Positions 48,101 through 60,076 of a DNA stretch of 64,000 nt are shown piece after piece. The first letter of the stretch is position 1; every line of letters begins with the position of its first letter. Both the position numbers and the translations under genes were made by a program. The DNA comes from Lathyrus oleraceus. Lineage: Eukaryota; Streptophyta; Magnoliopsida; Fabales; Fabaceae. The stretch lies in the NCBI RefSeq assembly GCF_024323335.1, contig NC_066584.1:236511494-236575493 (forward strand), read 5' to 3'. The notes beneath the pieces are model-generated. The model was not told the origin of the DNA, did not search any database, and saw nothing but the letters and a program-made list of their open reading frames with translations.

Positions 48101-48780
48101 GCTTAAAGTGAGTGCAACGATCATGAAAACTTGCCCTAAATGGAAAGCCAACCATTTCCAAATTAAGTAACTTTTCCAATTCCCGATTAAATGATGAATC
48201 CATGATCCAACCTTGATCAAATTTCACATGTAGGATCCCCTAGGCATGGATTTTGAGATTCCACTCTCAAAATGTCAGGAGTTGACTTTTCTGGCCCCAC
48301 AGTTGACTTTTCCCAAATTGCCTGATTCCCGATTCCAGTGATCAATTGAAGCACTTCTGGCTCAAATAAAGAGCTGATTTTTTGTATGTAGACCCTTGTG
48401 GACATATGGAGGGCCATGGAAGAGAGTTTCACCCAAAGAATCAGAAATAAACTGATTTTATACCAAACCCTAGTTTTAGGGCAAAATGATCAGGAACTGA
48501 TTGCACTGATTGTCAATGGATCTTTCTGAGATAATTGTGAATCTTCCTAGGCCAAGATGCTTCTCTAATCATGACATGGATAAGCTTCTCTACTTCCAAC
48601 CAAACATTGCCTGTTGCAGGTAGCCATGAAACCCTAATTTCTGATTAAATCCATATGAACACTCTGATAGATTTGAATCCTTCACTGATGAACTGAGGAC
48701 CATAATAAGATACTTGGACCCCCCTGAGACCCTTGAGACTTGTATACTTAGAAAATGAAGTCCAATTCTCAATCTTGCTT
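45126..48780 (-). repeat. Ogre-like LTR F, truncated by element E
   Basis: Starts on the plus strand TGTAACGGGGTATTCG. It contains the Ogre-LTR end signature on the minus strand (gagtcgccacc..., gagcccttttc..., cctacgtatctcatctgag and gagctacgaagactctgattct-like phrases), so it is an LTR in minus orientation of another Ogre-like family. It stops at 48780 where E begins, so its 5' end is missing. Short frames such as 45643-45861 are not genes. Confidence 0.7.
46711..47030. repeat. Two-copy tandem repeat in LTR F
   Basis: aataaatagcaaattaatca... (46711) recurs at 46861, and gacatcatcatcccccaaaa (46741) recurs at 46921; the second copy has about 30 extra bases. The unit is about 150-180 bp. Confidence 0.8.
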
Positions 48781-49904
48781 TGTAAGACCTCAATTTTGTC
48801 CCTAAGATCCCTCATAGCATCATATCATAACATTGCATTGCCTCAAGGATCATTGGACACCTTGCTTCCTTCCCTGTGGGTGGGATCTTTCTTGAGAGTG
48901 GTTCTTGATTACCAAGCATTGCTTGCATTTGTATATCATTGCTTTTCTTTTTATCACTAACCAAAATGTACAAAAATATGTCATTAACCTTTGTTACTTG
49001 CAGCTTAAGCAATCATCAGTCAAGGCAATTCAAATGAATCTTGTGTGCAAAAAGATGAAGTTTTCATTGAGTTATGGACCATGTGATCATTTCATTTAGC
49101 TCATTTGAGCTATAGGTTCATTGTGGAGCAAGTTCCCAAGTGGCTAAGGCCCCAAATTCATCAGAACAATTTCAGGTCATCTAAGGGCCTATGTAGTCAA
49201 CTGAAAAGTCAACTGTGGGTTTTGAATTGAGAAGTTGAGTTTCTTCATCCCATTCATGTTCAAATCATGCTTATTCATCATATCAAATATCAAGGTTGAA
49301 GAATCTGAGGTCAAGTCAAAAGTTTCCAAAAATGGAAAGTGACATATAATTTCAACTTTCCAAAAATGGCAAGTTTTTCATCCAACTTCAACTCAACTTT
49401 ACAACATCAAAGAAGCTTCAAATGAAATTTTATCCAACATGAAAGTTGAAGATCTATCTCTCCCATTTCCAAAAAGTCCAAGGTCATGAACATCTGATGA
49501 ATGGTTGAGGAGATATGATCCAATCATTGCCAAGTATACATGGAGCTTCAAATGAGCATAAGTTTTGAACCAAAGCTCCAATTTGAATGGTTCTTTTTGC
49601 AATATTCTTCTCTTGACTTCTAATTTCCAAATCATGCATCACATTACATAAAATATCATCACATAATCACTTGCTATTCCATGCCTTTTTTGGAGGGAAA
49701 ATGCAAAATTCAAAAATGGTGCATTATATGGACTTTCTACCATTGCCATTGAGTTTAAAAGATAATTTTAGGTGAAAATGATGAGGCCAAGGGTACTGTT
49801 CACGTGTAAATAGTACATGCACCATGCAAATTTGATTTTTTGCAAAAACATCTTATTTCACTTAACCAAACTAAACATGGATTAGCAAAGTGATTAGGAA
49901 AGAA

Positions 49905-49912
49905 TATAAATA
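49905..49912 (+). promoter_or_regulatory. TATA box of element E LTR
   Basis: TATAAATA about 1.1 kb into the LTR; transcription would start near 49935-49940. Confidence 0.55.
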
Positions 49913-52439
49913 CTCTAATCATAACAGAATTGAGGGAGGTTAATCACAATTCATATTTCTAGATCCAAAATTCTCTCTCCCTCCAAAATTTTCTTCCATT
50001 CATAATTCAAAATTTTTCCAAATAGCATTGCAATATTACTTCATATTCTTGTTCCCTAGCATTGATTTAGTGCAGATTAAGTATTTGTTTGAAGAATTCG
50101 TGCAAGAATGGTGCATAGCAAGCTCATGAAGTTGAAAATGGAAAGTCAAGATTAAGCTAGATCTATACGTGTGCAAGCTTCCTTTTCTTCACAAAACATC
50201 ATTTCAAGCATTGTAGAGTGGATTTGGATACTTACAAGCTGCGGATCGTGCATTTCAAAGGTTCTGCTCTTCAAGAGGTTAATTTTCGATCCTCTTAATT
50301 CTGAAATTCATGTATGTATTCTGGTAGATCTTGTTCTCCTGGTGATTCTGATCTAAAAATCGTGTGAATTGGTGTATTATTGAGCAAGATATGTGTGTTT
50401 AAAGTTTGAGATCCAAAAATGTTTCTCTTCTATTCTTGTTGATCTTGATGTTTTAGGATTAATTGTTGCTTGATTCGTGTTCACCATGGCAAGATCTTGT
50501 TAATGATATAAAATTTTTGTGATTCTGGACATTTCTGGAAAATTCTGGAAATTTGGATGAAGTTCATATGAACATTCATCTTCTTCCTCATGAAGAAGAT
50601 GAAGATGCATGCATTTCTGGATTTCTGGAAAAATTATGGCGGTTTTGTGAAGATAGCGACGGTTTGGACCGTCCTAATCTGAGCGCTAGGGTTCTTAATT
50701 GAAACGGTGACGTTTTGCTTAGCGCGCGCTCATTTAAATTGGAACCGGCTTCGATTCCCAGCGCTGCCAATTATTCAAATTGTCTTATATTTTATGCATT
50801 TCCCTCCTATTCTCCATGTACATGTCCATTTTGATTTTTATTTTTTTCTCCAACTTAGAAAAATCATATAAAACTGAAAAATGATCCAATTCATCTCCAA
50901 TGTTTTGCAAAATGTTCCTTGATATGTATAGTTTTCTATGATCATGAATTTGCAAGTTGTGCCTGGCTGGAAATTTATTTGCTCTAGGTTTATTGAACAC
51001 ATGTGCATTTGTGACATTGCCTTACTCTTTCTATCATGAAATGCTTGATTTTAATCCAATGGTCTTGAAATTTTACATGCTGATTCTAGACACATTGATT
51101 GATGTTTTGGTTTTGGTTTGGTATTTTTCTCATTCACCATTTCTGTTTTATGCTTGTGTTAACATGGTGTGACATTTTATGTCACACATTTGGTTATCTT
51201 ACTTGTGCAATTTAATTTCCATGCCAAATGATCTTGGATGCTTCTGATTGTTTGTATGATGATCATGTTGGATGTGTTGAATGCTCATGATTTTTTCCAG
51301 AATTATTTGAATCATTTCTGTTTTGATTTGGAATTTTCTTTCATGATGATCACATATGAGTTTTGAAATTGTCTTTGGCTTCTCTTGCTTGATACATGGC
51401 CTTGCTTGATGATTTTACTTTGATCCTTTTTAGGACATGTTAATATGTGTTTGAAGTTGCATTGTGTTGAATTTCAGCTCCTGTTTTGAATTTTTTCTTC
51501 ATCTTTGACCCTAGGCTTTGACCTAGTGGTTTGTTGCTTACATGTGAGCTTTGAATTTCAGGTTTAAGCATCCAAGTTCCATGGTTGATGATGCTTCATC
51601 ATTTGAATGTTGATATTTGATTTTAATTGCTAACATTTACTGTTTTGTAGGTTGATGATAACTCATTTGAGTTTGCCTTATGGCTTATGTGTTGTACATT
51701 GGGATTGTTTTGTTATTGACTGTTGTCTGTTTGACTTAGCATTGTATTGATTTGTTTAGTTGTTTACACAGGTAATTAAGTTGCTTTAAGTTCATTTGAA
51801 CTTTGCTTTGCATTGCTTGTGGTTGGCATACCACTTAGGTATAATCCCTAATCTTCATGTAGTCTGGAAGACCTGCTTTTATTGGCAGACACCTGTCTGA
51901 AGCCCTCCTTAAGAGGCCATGTTTTTGTTTGTTTAATTTTGTGCCAAGCAGGTAAAGTCCTCTTAAGAGGCAATTGGCAGATAAAAGGGATGTGTAATCC
52001 ATCCCCTGCTATTCAGTTGTGTCATTCACTTTGCTCACACCATGTGTTGATGCATTGTGGATAAGAACCCAAGATCTTATAGAGTCAATCATTTGTGGAG
52101 AAGAGTTCCTACATGCTGAACTCCCACACTTTCTATTGATTAAAGCTCTCCCAGGCCAGGGATAAGAGCTATGAGGCATAACCCTTATCTCCATTTCATC
52201 TGCTTCACTCTAACTCTCAATGTTAGGGTTAAGAGCTCAAAATACCCCATTCCAGTTGGCTTGTTTTTAAAAGCCTAACCTTGATTTAGCCTATTGATTG
52301 TGTATAGTGTGTGCTAACTGATTGCTTGATTGCTTAACTGTACATCTTTCATGTTTGCTTTTGCATATCTACTTGCATCATTCCATGTGCTTGCTTTTGC
52401 TTTTCATAGCATATTTGCTTTATGTGAGGAGTCAGATGT

Positions 52440-52790
52440 AATACCATTGATTGGGTATCTGTTTCCTATGATCATTTGTGGAGGTGGACATAAGACCATT
52501 GATTGGCACTCCATATCCTATCTTTGTTTTGTTTTGTGAGGAGTCAATTGTAAGTCCATTTATTGGCAGGTTTTTCCTGTGATCATTCATTGGAGATTGG
52601 TGTAAGTCCATTGATTGGCATCCGGTATCCATTTTGGTTTTGTGAGGCTGGTGTAAATCCATTGATTGGTATCTGGTTTCCATGTTTTCTTTGCTTTGTG
52701 AGACTAGTATAAGTCCATTGATTGGCATCTGGTATCCATCTTTGCTTTGTGATATTGGTGTAAGTCCATTGATTGGCATCCGGTATCCAT
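52440..52790 (+). repeat. 50-60 bp tandem array in E LTR
   Basis: Seven imperfect units each containing ccattgattggcatctgg-like sequence (cores at 52443, 52496, 52556, 52608, 52659, 52714 and 52766), with spacing 51-60 bases. It gives spurious repetitive frames on the minus strand. Confidence 0.88.
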
Positions 52791-53797
52791 TTATGTTGTT
52801 TATTTGTTATCACTTGTTGCCTTTTTCCAAAGGAATCACTTGGATCATCTACATATGATCTCAAGAGGTGAACATCTAAGAAGTTTTACATCCCTTAATC
52901 TCCCACCTTTTGTTTCTTTAAACCTCCATCTTTGCATATTAACTCAAACCAGGAAAATATTGTGCAAACATTTTCACTTCTTTTCAAACTAGAAACCTAG
53001 GCCTTAAGCCTTTGATTTTCAAACTTCATTTTCATAATACTTCTTTTGAATTGAATTCGAATCATACTTTGACCATCTTTTGTGAATAATCCTAATTGGT
53101 TAATTTCACTCATTCAATTGTTTTGTGGCTTAGTCCACTTTCTTGATAAGTTTTCATACATTAGCCATAGATCTCAATTATCTTAGTGGTTGATGTGAAT
53201 CTCACCTTTTGTCCTTAGTGATTGAATTGTAAGACTTCCTTGCTTATTATAGGGCATGGTCCCTCACTAGCAAGTTGAAGCTTTTCTCACATGGTGGACT
53301 TGTGGTTGTATAGGTTGAGTTTTCTCCCGTGGATAATGAAAGACCTTAGGGCTTTTGTTTAAAATCAACCCACTCATATTTTGGAAATCTTTTAGCCGAA
53401 CTACGAGGTTTTGATCCTGTAAAGGTACGTAGGCAATGGTTATCCATCCAAACACAAAAATAATAAAAATTGTATATTCTTCTCTCATCTTCCCAATCAA
53501 TGTTTGCACAATAAATATTTTCATAAACAATATCTTTTGCAACAATTTGTGAAAAGGGTTCCCTAGGAGTACCTAGGATGCTTTGGGTGCCTAACACCTT
53601 CCCTTTGCATAATTACCCCCTTACCCAGATCTCTGACCTTTCATTAGTTTTCTATGTGTAAAACTTCTTAGGCTTTTGTTCGCTTTTTAGCCATTCCTTT
53701 GAATAAATAAAAGTGCGGTGGCGACTCTATCTTTGTATGCTTTGCTTTTGATTTAGTCAATAAATCATAAAGTGATGAATACACCACTACAGAAAAG

Positions 53798-53815
53798 TGG
53801 CGACTCTGCTGGGGA
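53798..53815 (+). other. Primer binding site of element E
   Basis: TGGCGACTCTGCTGGGGA, six bases after the LTR, complementary to tRNA-Arg as reported for Ogre elements. It differs from the D copy at two positions. Confidence 0.85.
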
Positions 53816-54804
53816 AACAAAAGTTCCTAGTGGGTTTGCCTACTTTTCACACTTGTTGTGATATATTATTTATGACATATTTTTGTACAATTCGGGATTA
53901 CTGTATTGCTTGTAATGATTGATTTGCTTGATATATCAATTGCTTGCTTATTTGGTGATCTCTGTGAGATGAGTTATATACCCGAACTCGAGTGCACCCT
54001 ATGATAGGAGAATGGCATAGTCTCGTCGACTTGTGTGGAGTTATTCCTTAGCAAGTTGACTTGCGAGTCCATTCACTTGGTGGAGGTCATGTTGGATTAA
54101 TGATGTCACACAAGTTATTTGTGGTTAGGCATCATTCTTTCAAGATGTGCCGTAGAAGCCAAGGACCTTAGTTTACCAAGCCCATCTTGGCCTATTTTTA
54201 GGACGTAGTGCGGAGGTCGTTCAGATGTAAGATCTGATGCGATTGTTACGCGATACTACACTCATAAGAGTCTCTCTTGAGAATATTTTTGGAATACGAG
54301 TATTCGTTCCTCCGATAATATTCGAAAGATGGGATGATGACTATGGGAACCTCTTGTAGAGCATGTTCGGCAGGTTTAAACCATAGTACACTCCCTTTGG
54401 GTGGTTCTTAACCGAGACTCCATGCTCGTGACTCACAACAAACCCGTGATTCATGGTTGATCCGTTCACCCATCGTTAATATCAATGGAACTTGGGTGTC
54501 GATAAGGTGAAAACCATAATCCACCAAAATGGATGATTGATATTAAGGATGGTTGAATCGTTCGTATATCGTTAATATCAATGGAACTTGGGTGTTGATA
54601 AGGTGAAAACCATAATCTACCAAAATGGATGATTGATATTAAGGATAATATGAACCATCCCATGACCTTTGTCTGGTGTGCCTTGCTTGATCCTTGAGTG
54701 TGATTGTTGCATTCATGCATTCATGCATTCATCTGCATCCATATCATCAGATAAAAAGAAAATTTTCAAGGAACTTAAGGGGTTTATTTGCAAAATTTTC
54801 AGAT
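53816..54804 (+). other. 5' leader of element E
   Basis: Untranslated DNA between PBS and ORF1, similar throughout to the leader of D. A segment of 96 bp is duplicated in tandem (cgttaatatcaatggaactt at 54474 and 54570); D has one copy. The last 45 bases match D and end TTTTCAG just before the ORF1 ATG. Confidence 0.75.
54762..54801 (+). repeat. Inverted repeat upstream of ORF1 (E), left arm
   Basis: attttcaaggaactt (54762-54776) is the exact reverse complement of aagttccttgaaaat at 56374-56388. Similarity continues inward imperfectly (aggggtttatttgcaaaat against the complement of 56350-56373). Core arms also flank ORF1 in D (43004-43015 and 41102-41113). Confidence 0.8.
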
Positions 54805-56243
54805 ATGGAAAGACCAAAAAGGCATACAAAGAAGTACAGCCCGATCTGAAAGAGTTAAGGAATCTGAAATCTTATGTATTAGATCCCTTGGGTTTCAAAG
54901 CTCGTTATGGGAAGCTTCTGCCTTTGCTGACTACTCAGGTTGATGAGGGATTGATGGGAACTCTGGTTCAGTTCTATGATCCTCTGTATCACTGCTTCTC
55001 TTTTCCAGACTTTCAGTTGTTGCCTACCTTGGAGGAGTATGCACATCTTGTGGGTATTCCGATTCTGGATCAGGTGCCGTTCAGTGGCTTGGAGAGTATT
55101 CCTACTTCTCGAGAGATCGCAGACTTGTTGCACATAGATGAATCCTTGGTTAAAGCCCATATGACTACCAAAGGTGGAATTCAAGGTCTCCCTTTCGAGT
55201 TCCTCATCGCTCAAGCTACCGTTTATGGGAAGGCCATGAGTGAGGATGCCTTTGAGGCCATATTTGTGCTTATCATCTATGGATTGGTATTGTTCCCCAA
55301 CATCGACAAATTCGTGGATGTGAACGCTATTAGGATCTTCTCTGTTCTTAATCCCGTTCCGACTCTGTTGGGTGATACCTATTTTTCTTTGCATCTGAGG
55401 AATGCGAAGGGTAGTGGTACTATTGTGTGATGTTTGCCTTTGTTGTATAAGTGGTTTATTTCTCACTTACCTCAGACGGTCGCTTTCAAGGAGAACAAGA
55501 GATGTCTACGGTGGTCTACGAGACTCATGTCTCTCACTAATGATGATATCTCTTGGTATGATCGTGCATATGACGGTGTCCAGATTATTGATTCTTGTGG
55601 TGAATTCTTCAATGTGCCTCTTCTTGGTACATGTGGTGGGATTAGCTACAACCATGCGTTAGCACGTCGTCAGCTTGGGTTCCTCCTAAAGGATAAACCT
55701 AATAACATTCTGTTAGAAGGTGTGTTCTTTTAGGAGGGTAAAGATCCCCAAGGCCTGAAAGCCAGGATGGTCCGCGCTTGGCGCAAGATTCACAAGAAGG
55801 GTAGAAGTGAATTGGGTCCGAAGAACTGCATAGCTTTAGAGCCATACACTGCTTGGGTAAGGAAGAGAGCATCTGAGTATCTCATGCCATATGATTATCC
55901 GAGACCTACACTGTTGGTTGTGGCTGGGCCTTCAACCCTCCCTAACCAAGGCGTAGAGGAGTTGAGAGAAGAAGACCTTTCACGTGCCTGGATTCGTGAA
56001 AGAGAAGAGTTGCTTCAACAGCTTAAGGAGAAGGATGCTCTGATTGAGTTTCTCGAGCATCAGGTCATTGATGATCCTGATGATACTTGGACTTCTCTAC
56101 TTCCTCAGTCTTCCAAGTTCTGGAAAAGGAGGTATGACAGACTCGCCAAAGATAAAGTGGATATGGAAGCAGCATATGAGAGAGAGATCAAGAGGCTTCG
56201 TGCAGCTTATCTTCCGGCATCCCGAGCTTCTAGGGATCCATAG
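54805..56243 (+). pseudogene. Ogre ORF1, DUF7745 / plant-mobile-domain-like (element E)
   Basis: ORF1 of E. The ATG at 54805 (MERPKRHTKKYS) aligns with the start of D ORF1; a one-base frame change at about 54843 shifts into the main frame. That frame reads LKELRNLKSYVLDPLGFKAR, FPDFQLLPTLEEYAHLVGIP, VPFSGLESIPTSREIADLLH, GGIQGLPFEFLIAQATVYGK, EAIFVLIIYGLVLFPNIDKF and VPTLLGDTYFSLHLRNAKGS. TGA at 55428 (a Cys position) and TAG at 55731 (probably CAG) interrupt it. After SLTNDDISWYDRAYDGVQII and GLKARMVRAWRKIHKKGRSE it closes with a coiled coil (IREREELLQQLKEKDALIEF) and ends SRASRDP. The domain is similar to, and possibly shares ancestry with, plant mobile domains. Function unknown. Confidence 0.88.
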
Positions 56244-56349
56244 GATGTTTATTTTCCTTCTCTCTTGTAATAATTGACAATGATGTACTTCTTTGTTCAA
56301 ATATATTCGATGAGATGTTTTCCATATGCGATTAAATGCTTAATTTTTA

Positions 56350-56388
56350 AAAAAATTGCAAATAGAACCCTAAAAGTTCCTTGAAAAT
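56350..56388 (+). repeat. Inverted repeat downstream of ORF1 (E), right arm
   Basis: Contains aagttccttgaaaat (56374-56388), the exact reverse complement of 54762-54776; it starts about 105 bases after the ORF1 stop. Confidence 0.8.
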
Positions 56389-56426
56389 AAAAATAAATCA
56401 TCTGCACGAGCATTGCATGCATCATT

Positions 56427-58064
56427 TTGCATAAGCAGGTGTTGTTCTGGTCTTCTTGTCTGTGGCCTAACTCTGTGCTCTTCATTTATTTTGAAGACAA
56501 GCTGACTCATCGGTACTACACCCGAGCTAACTCTGCAAGAGTGATGGATCAACTTGAACAAGAGAACCGAGAGCTGAAACAAGAAGTTGCCCGACTGAGC
56601 GCTCTGATGGAGCAGTTTCTAGCCGCTCAGAATTAACCGTCTCTACCACCTGCAACTCCTCCCCAGAGGACTGTTATATCAGAGATTGTCTCCTCGACAG
56701 TGCCAGCTGCCAGTGCTCATTTCATGCCAACCGGGTTTCCGTGGGGTATGCCTCCTAGTTTTATGCCTGATATTCCAGCTCCTACCTTTGCTTCCATGCC
56801 GGTATCTAGCCCGGTCCTTGCAATGCCTCCTCCTGTCGTGCATACCACTCCCAGGGTAGACGACACCATTTATCATTCTGATCCGTCTGAGGACCCAGAT
56901 GTTAATGAAAAGATGGACGCGATGAACGACCAATTCCTTGAACTCCGCAAGGAATTGAAGACCCTTAGAGGGAAGGATTTGTTCGGCAAGTCTGCTGCTG
57001 AACTCTGTTTGGTTCCCGGTGTTAAGATACCTGTCAAATTCAAAGTCCCTGACTTTGAGAAGTACAAGGGGAACACCTGCCCGCTCAGTCACCTGGTTAT
57101 GTATGCCAGGAAAATGTCTACTCAGACAGATAATGATCAACTGCTGATTCATTATTTTCAGGATAGTTTGTCTGGTGCAGCTCTTCGTTGGTACATGAGC
57201 CTGGATAATGCAAACATCCGTTCCTTCAACGATCTTGGCGAAGCCTTCGTCAAGCAATACAAATATAACATGGATATGGCTCCTGATCGTGATCAACTCA
57301 GAGCCATGTCCCAGAAGGACAAAGATACATTTAAGGAATACGCCCAGAGGTGGCGAGAGCTGGCAGCTCAGATTACTCCTCCGCTGGAAGAGAAGAAGAT
57401 GACTAAGATCTTTCTGAAGACTCTTAGTTCATTTTACTATGAGCGGATGATCGCTAGTGCTCCCTCTGATTTCACCGAGATGGTGAACATGGGGATGCGA
57501 TTGGAGGAAGGAGTCCGGGAAGGGCGTTTATCCAAAGATGAAGGCTCTTCAAGCAAGCGGTATGGGGCGTTTGCTAAGAAGAAAGATGGGGAGGCACATG
57601 CTGTGAAATCCCATGCTAAACCAAGAAGACCCTCTGCCAAGAGGAAGCCTGTGCGTCATGCCAGCAACCAGCATCAGGTGGCTCACATAGCACCTGTCTT
57701 TCGTGATAATCAGCATCATAATCAGCAACAACCTCAGTATCAGCAGCAACATCATCCACAGCAACAGGCTTACCAGCCTCGTAACAACAGTAATCAGGCT
57801 AATTTGAGTTATGAGAGGAAGAAGATCACTTTCGATCCGATTCCTATGTCATACACTGAGCTATATCCCTCTTTAATAGAGCGGAAACTGATTACTCCTA
57901 GAGAGCCTCCGGCTGTGCCTGCTAACCCGCAGTGGTGGTACAAGCCCGACCAACATTGTGTTTATCATTCCGGTGCTCCGAGTCACAATGTAGAAAACTG
58001 CTATCCATTGAAGACTAAGGTGCAAGACCTTATGAGATGCGGCATTCTGAGCTTTCAGGACTAA
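56427..58064 (+). pseudogene. Ogre gag (element E)
   Basis: Capsid/nucleocapsid gene. The frame is open from 56427; the usable Met is at 56544 ([20 protein letters not shown]), but codons just upstream (DKLTHRYYTRANSARV) match D, so the true start may be earlier or after splicing at the AGCAG at 56434-56438. TAA at 56634 (Gln position) interrupts it. Then [80 protein letters not shown], a basic segment, a Gln/His-rich low-complexity stretch (about 57660-57790) and the finger CVYHSGAPSHNVENCYPLK. TAA at 58062 separates it from protease in the same frame, so gag and protease were one polyprotein. Confidence 0.9.
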
Positions 58065-59812
58065 GGCCCCAATGTTACGAAGAACCCATTGCCCGAGCAT
58101 GGGAAGTCGGTTAACATGGTCCAGGGTTGCCCTGGCAAATATAAGGTCAAATATGTAAGCCATATTCGACAGTCATTGATTGAGTTGCATCGTCTGCTGT
58201 GTAATTACAGTCATATGGAGCACGACCATGACAAATGCCGTATCTGCTCTGTCAATCGTCTGGGTTGTCGCCAAGTGCGCAGAGAGCTGCAAGAGTTGCT
58301 AGATGATGGTACCATTGAAATTCTTCAAAACAAAAATGTTGATGAAGACGAACCCGAAGTGAATGTGATTTCCCCGGTGTTTAAAATTCCTGAGCCTGTT
58401 GTCATCCGTTATGATGGTAACAAGCAGAAGGTCTCTCCTTCTTTGGTGATCAAGCCTGCAGGCCCTGTGCCTTATTCTTCAGATAGATCTATTCCCTTCC
58501 ACTATAATCCAGTTGTTGTTGAAGATGGGAAAGAAGTGCCTTTGCCTTCATCCTCTGTTGTGAACATAGCTGATGTGAGCGGATTGACCCGTAGTGGTCG
58601 TGTATTTTCAGCGCCGAAGCCGCAGGCTGTTGATAACTCTGTTGTGCGTCCGGTGGGGAATGCTGTTAATCCTCCGATTCCGGCACTTGCTGTTGCTAAA
58701 CCCTCCTCTGTACAAAAGACTCCTACTTCTTCTGTTGGCCCGAGTGGAACTGTGAATGAAGACTGTGATGAGATGCTGAGGCTCATCAAGAAGAGTGAGT
58801 ACAACGTTGTAGACCAGCTTCTACAAACGCCGTCCAAGATCTCTGTGTTATCGTTGCTTCTGAATTCAGAACCCCATAGGGAGGCTCTGCAGAAAGTTTT
58901 GGACGTGGCTTATGTTGATCACGACGTCACGATTGAACTGTTTGATAGTATTGTTGCAAACATCACTGCTTGCAACACTTTGAGTTTCTGTGACGCTGAT
59001 CTCCCTGAGGAGGGAAGAGACCACAACATGGCTTTACATATATCCATGAATTGCAAGAACGACGCCATGTCCAACGTGCTGGTGGACACTGGGTCATATT
59101 TGAATGTATTGCCAAAGACCACTCTCTCGAGATTGTCATATCAAGGGCCTCCCATGAGGCAGAGTGGTGTTGTTGTGAAAGCTTTCGATGGGTCACGTAA
59201 GACTGTGATTGGGGAAGTTGATCTCCCAATCAAGATTGGACCAAGTGATTTCCAAGTTACCTTTAAGGTTATGGATATTCACCCATCTTATAGCTGTCTC
59301 CTTGGTAGACCATGGATTCACGAGGCTGGCGCCGTGACATCCATCCTACACCAGAAGCTGAAATTCGTTAAGAATAGGAAACTGGTTGTGGTAGGGGGAG
59401 AAAAGGCTCTCCTGGTTAGCCACCTGTCTTCTTTCTCATATATTGATGCTGAGGATGAAGTTGGAACGCCTTTCCAAGCTTTATCTATTGCTGAGCCGAT
59501 TGAGAAGAAGTCTCCTTCATTTGCTTCCTATCGTGATGCGAAACTGGCCATTGAATGTGGTGCAGTTGTTGGGTTAGGAAAGATGATTGAGCTTGAAGAC
59601 AATAAATCCCGGGCTGGCATTGGCTATTCTTATGGGGTCTTCAATGACAAAGGGCTGTTCAAGAGCGGAGGTTTCATCCACGCCGATCGAGCTGAGGAAG
59701 CTGCTGCTATTCTAGAAGAGGATGCAGAGGATACTGGCAACTTTGTTATCCCTGGTGGGATCTGCCACAATTGGGTCGCTGTAGATGTTCCTGCGGTCAT
59801 TCATAGATCAGA
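58065..59812 (+). CDS. Ogre protease region of gag-pro exon (element E)
   Basis: Open from 58065 in the gag frame. It holds a Cys/His cluster (HMEHDHDKCRICSVNRLGC, 58215-58272), a variable linker, VVDQLLQTPSKISVLSLLLN, EGRDHNMALHISMNCKNDAM, and the retropepsin active site LVDTGSYLNVLPKTTL with DTG at 59085-59093, then VKAFDGSRKTVIGEVDLPIK and IHPSYSCLLGRPWIHEAGAV. This aspartic protease would cleave the gag-pol polyprotein. The exon ends at the GT at 59813, in codon GA|G; if unspliced, translation stops at the TAA at 59814. No stop lies within the region itself. Confidence 0.9.
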
Positions 59813-60076
59813 GTAATATGTTCACTTTGTTTAAAAACCCTTCTCCCATGCCAAAAGGAGAAGTGATGACATTGTTGGCATCATATATACAATGATATTT
59901 CATTCAATAAAGCATGTTAAATATTTGTTTTTCCATTTGTTTTCACTTTTTGCTTTTTGCATGAAATCGGTGATCACAAAAAACCCTAAAAACAAGAATA
60001 AAAGTAATCTTTTTATCTGCATAATGATTTGCTTGTTTAAATTCTAAAGTTTTTATTATCCAAAAGCATTATGCAG
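59813..60076 (+). other. Intron between protease and RT (element E)
   Basis: A 264-bp GT-AG interval (GTAATATG ... CATTATGCAG). Removing it completes a GAG codon and joins HRSE to LILKPIEHNDPTPSP in frame, giving a continuous gag-pro-RT reading frame. Splicing versus retention would set the ratio of gag-pro to full polyprotein, as proposed for Ogre. Element D has an equivalent intron. Confidence 0.85.

Larger units (their letters stand above)
48781..53791 (+). repeat. 5' LTR of element E
   Basis: Starts TGTAAGACCTCAATTTTGTC, like the LTR of D, and ends ...ATACACCACTACA; 5011 bp. It contains a TATA box (49905-49912), a GC-rich zone with the inverted repeat GACGGT-ttgg-ACCGTC (50658-50673), a 50-60 bp tandem array (52440-52790), and near the end the block gaactacgaggttttgatcc ... 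ggtacgtaggca and cctaggatgctttgggtgcc shared with D and F. No gene inside. Confidence 0.92.

Noticed and set aside
52432..52864. Repetitive minus-strand protein (NQWTYT repeats)
   Set aside because: Antisense translation of the tandem array in the E LTR.
56679..57296. 205-codon minus-strand frame over gag of E
   Set aside because: Antisense shadow of a long conserved gag frame.
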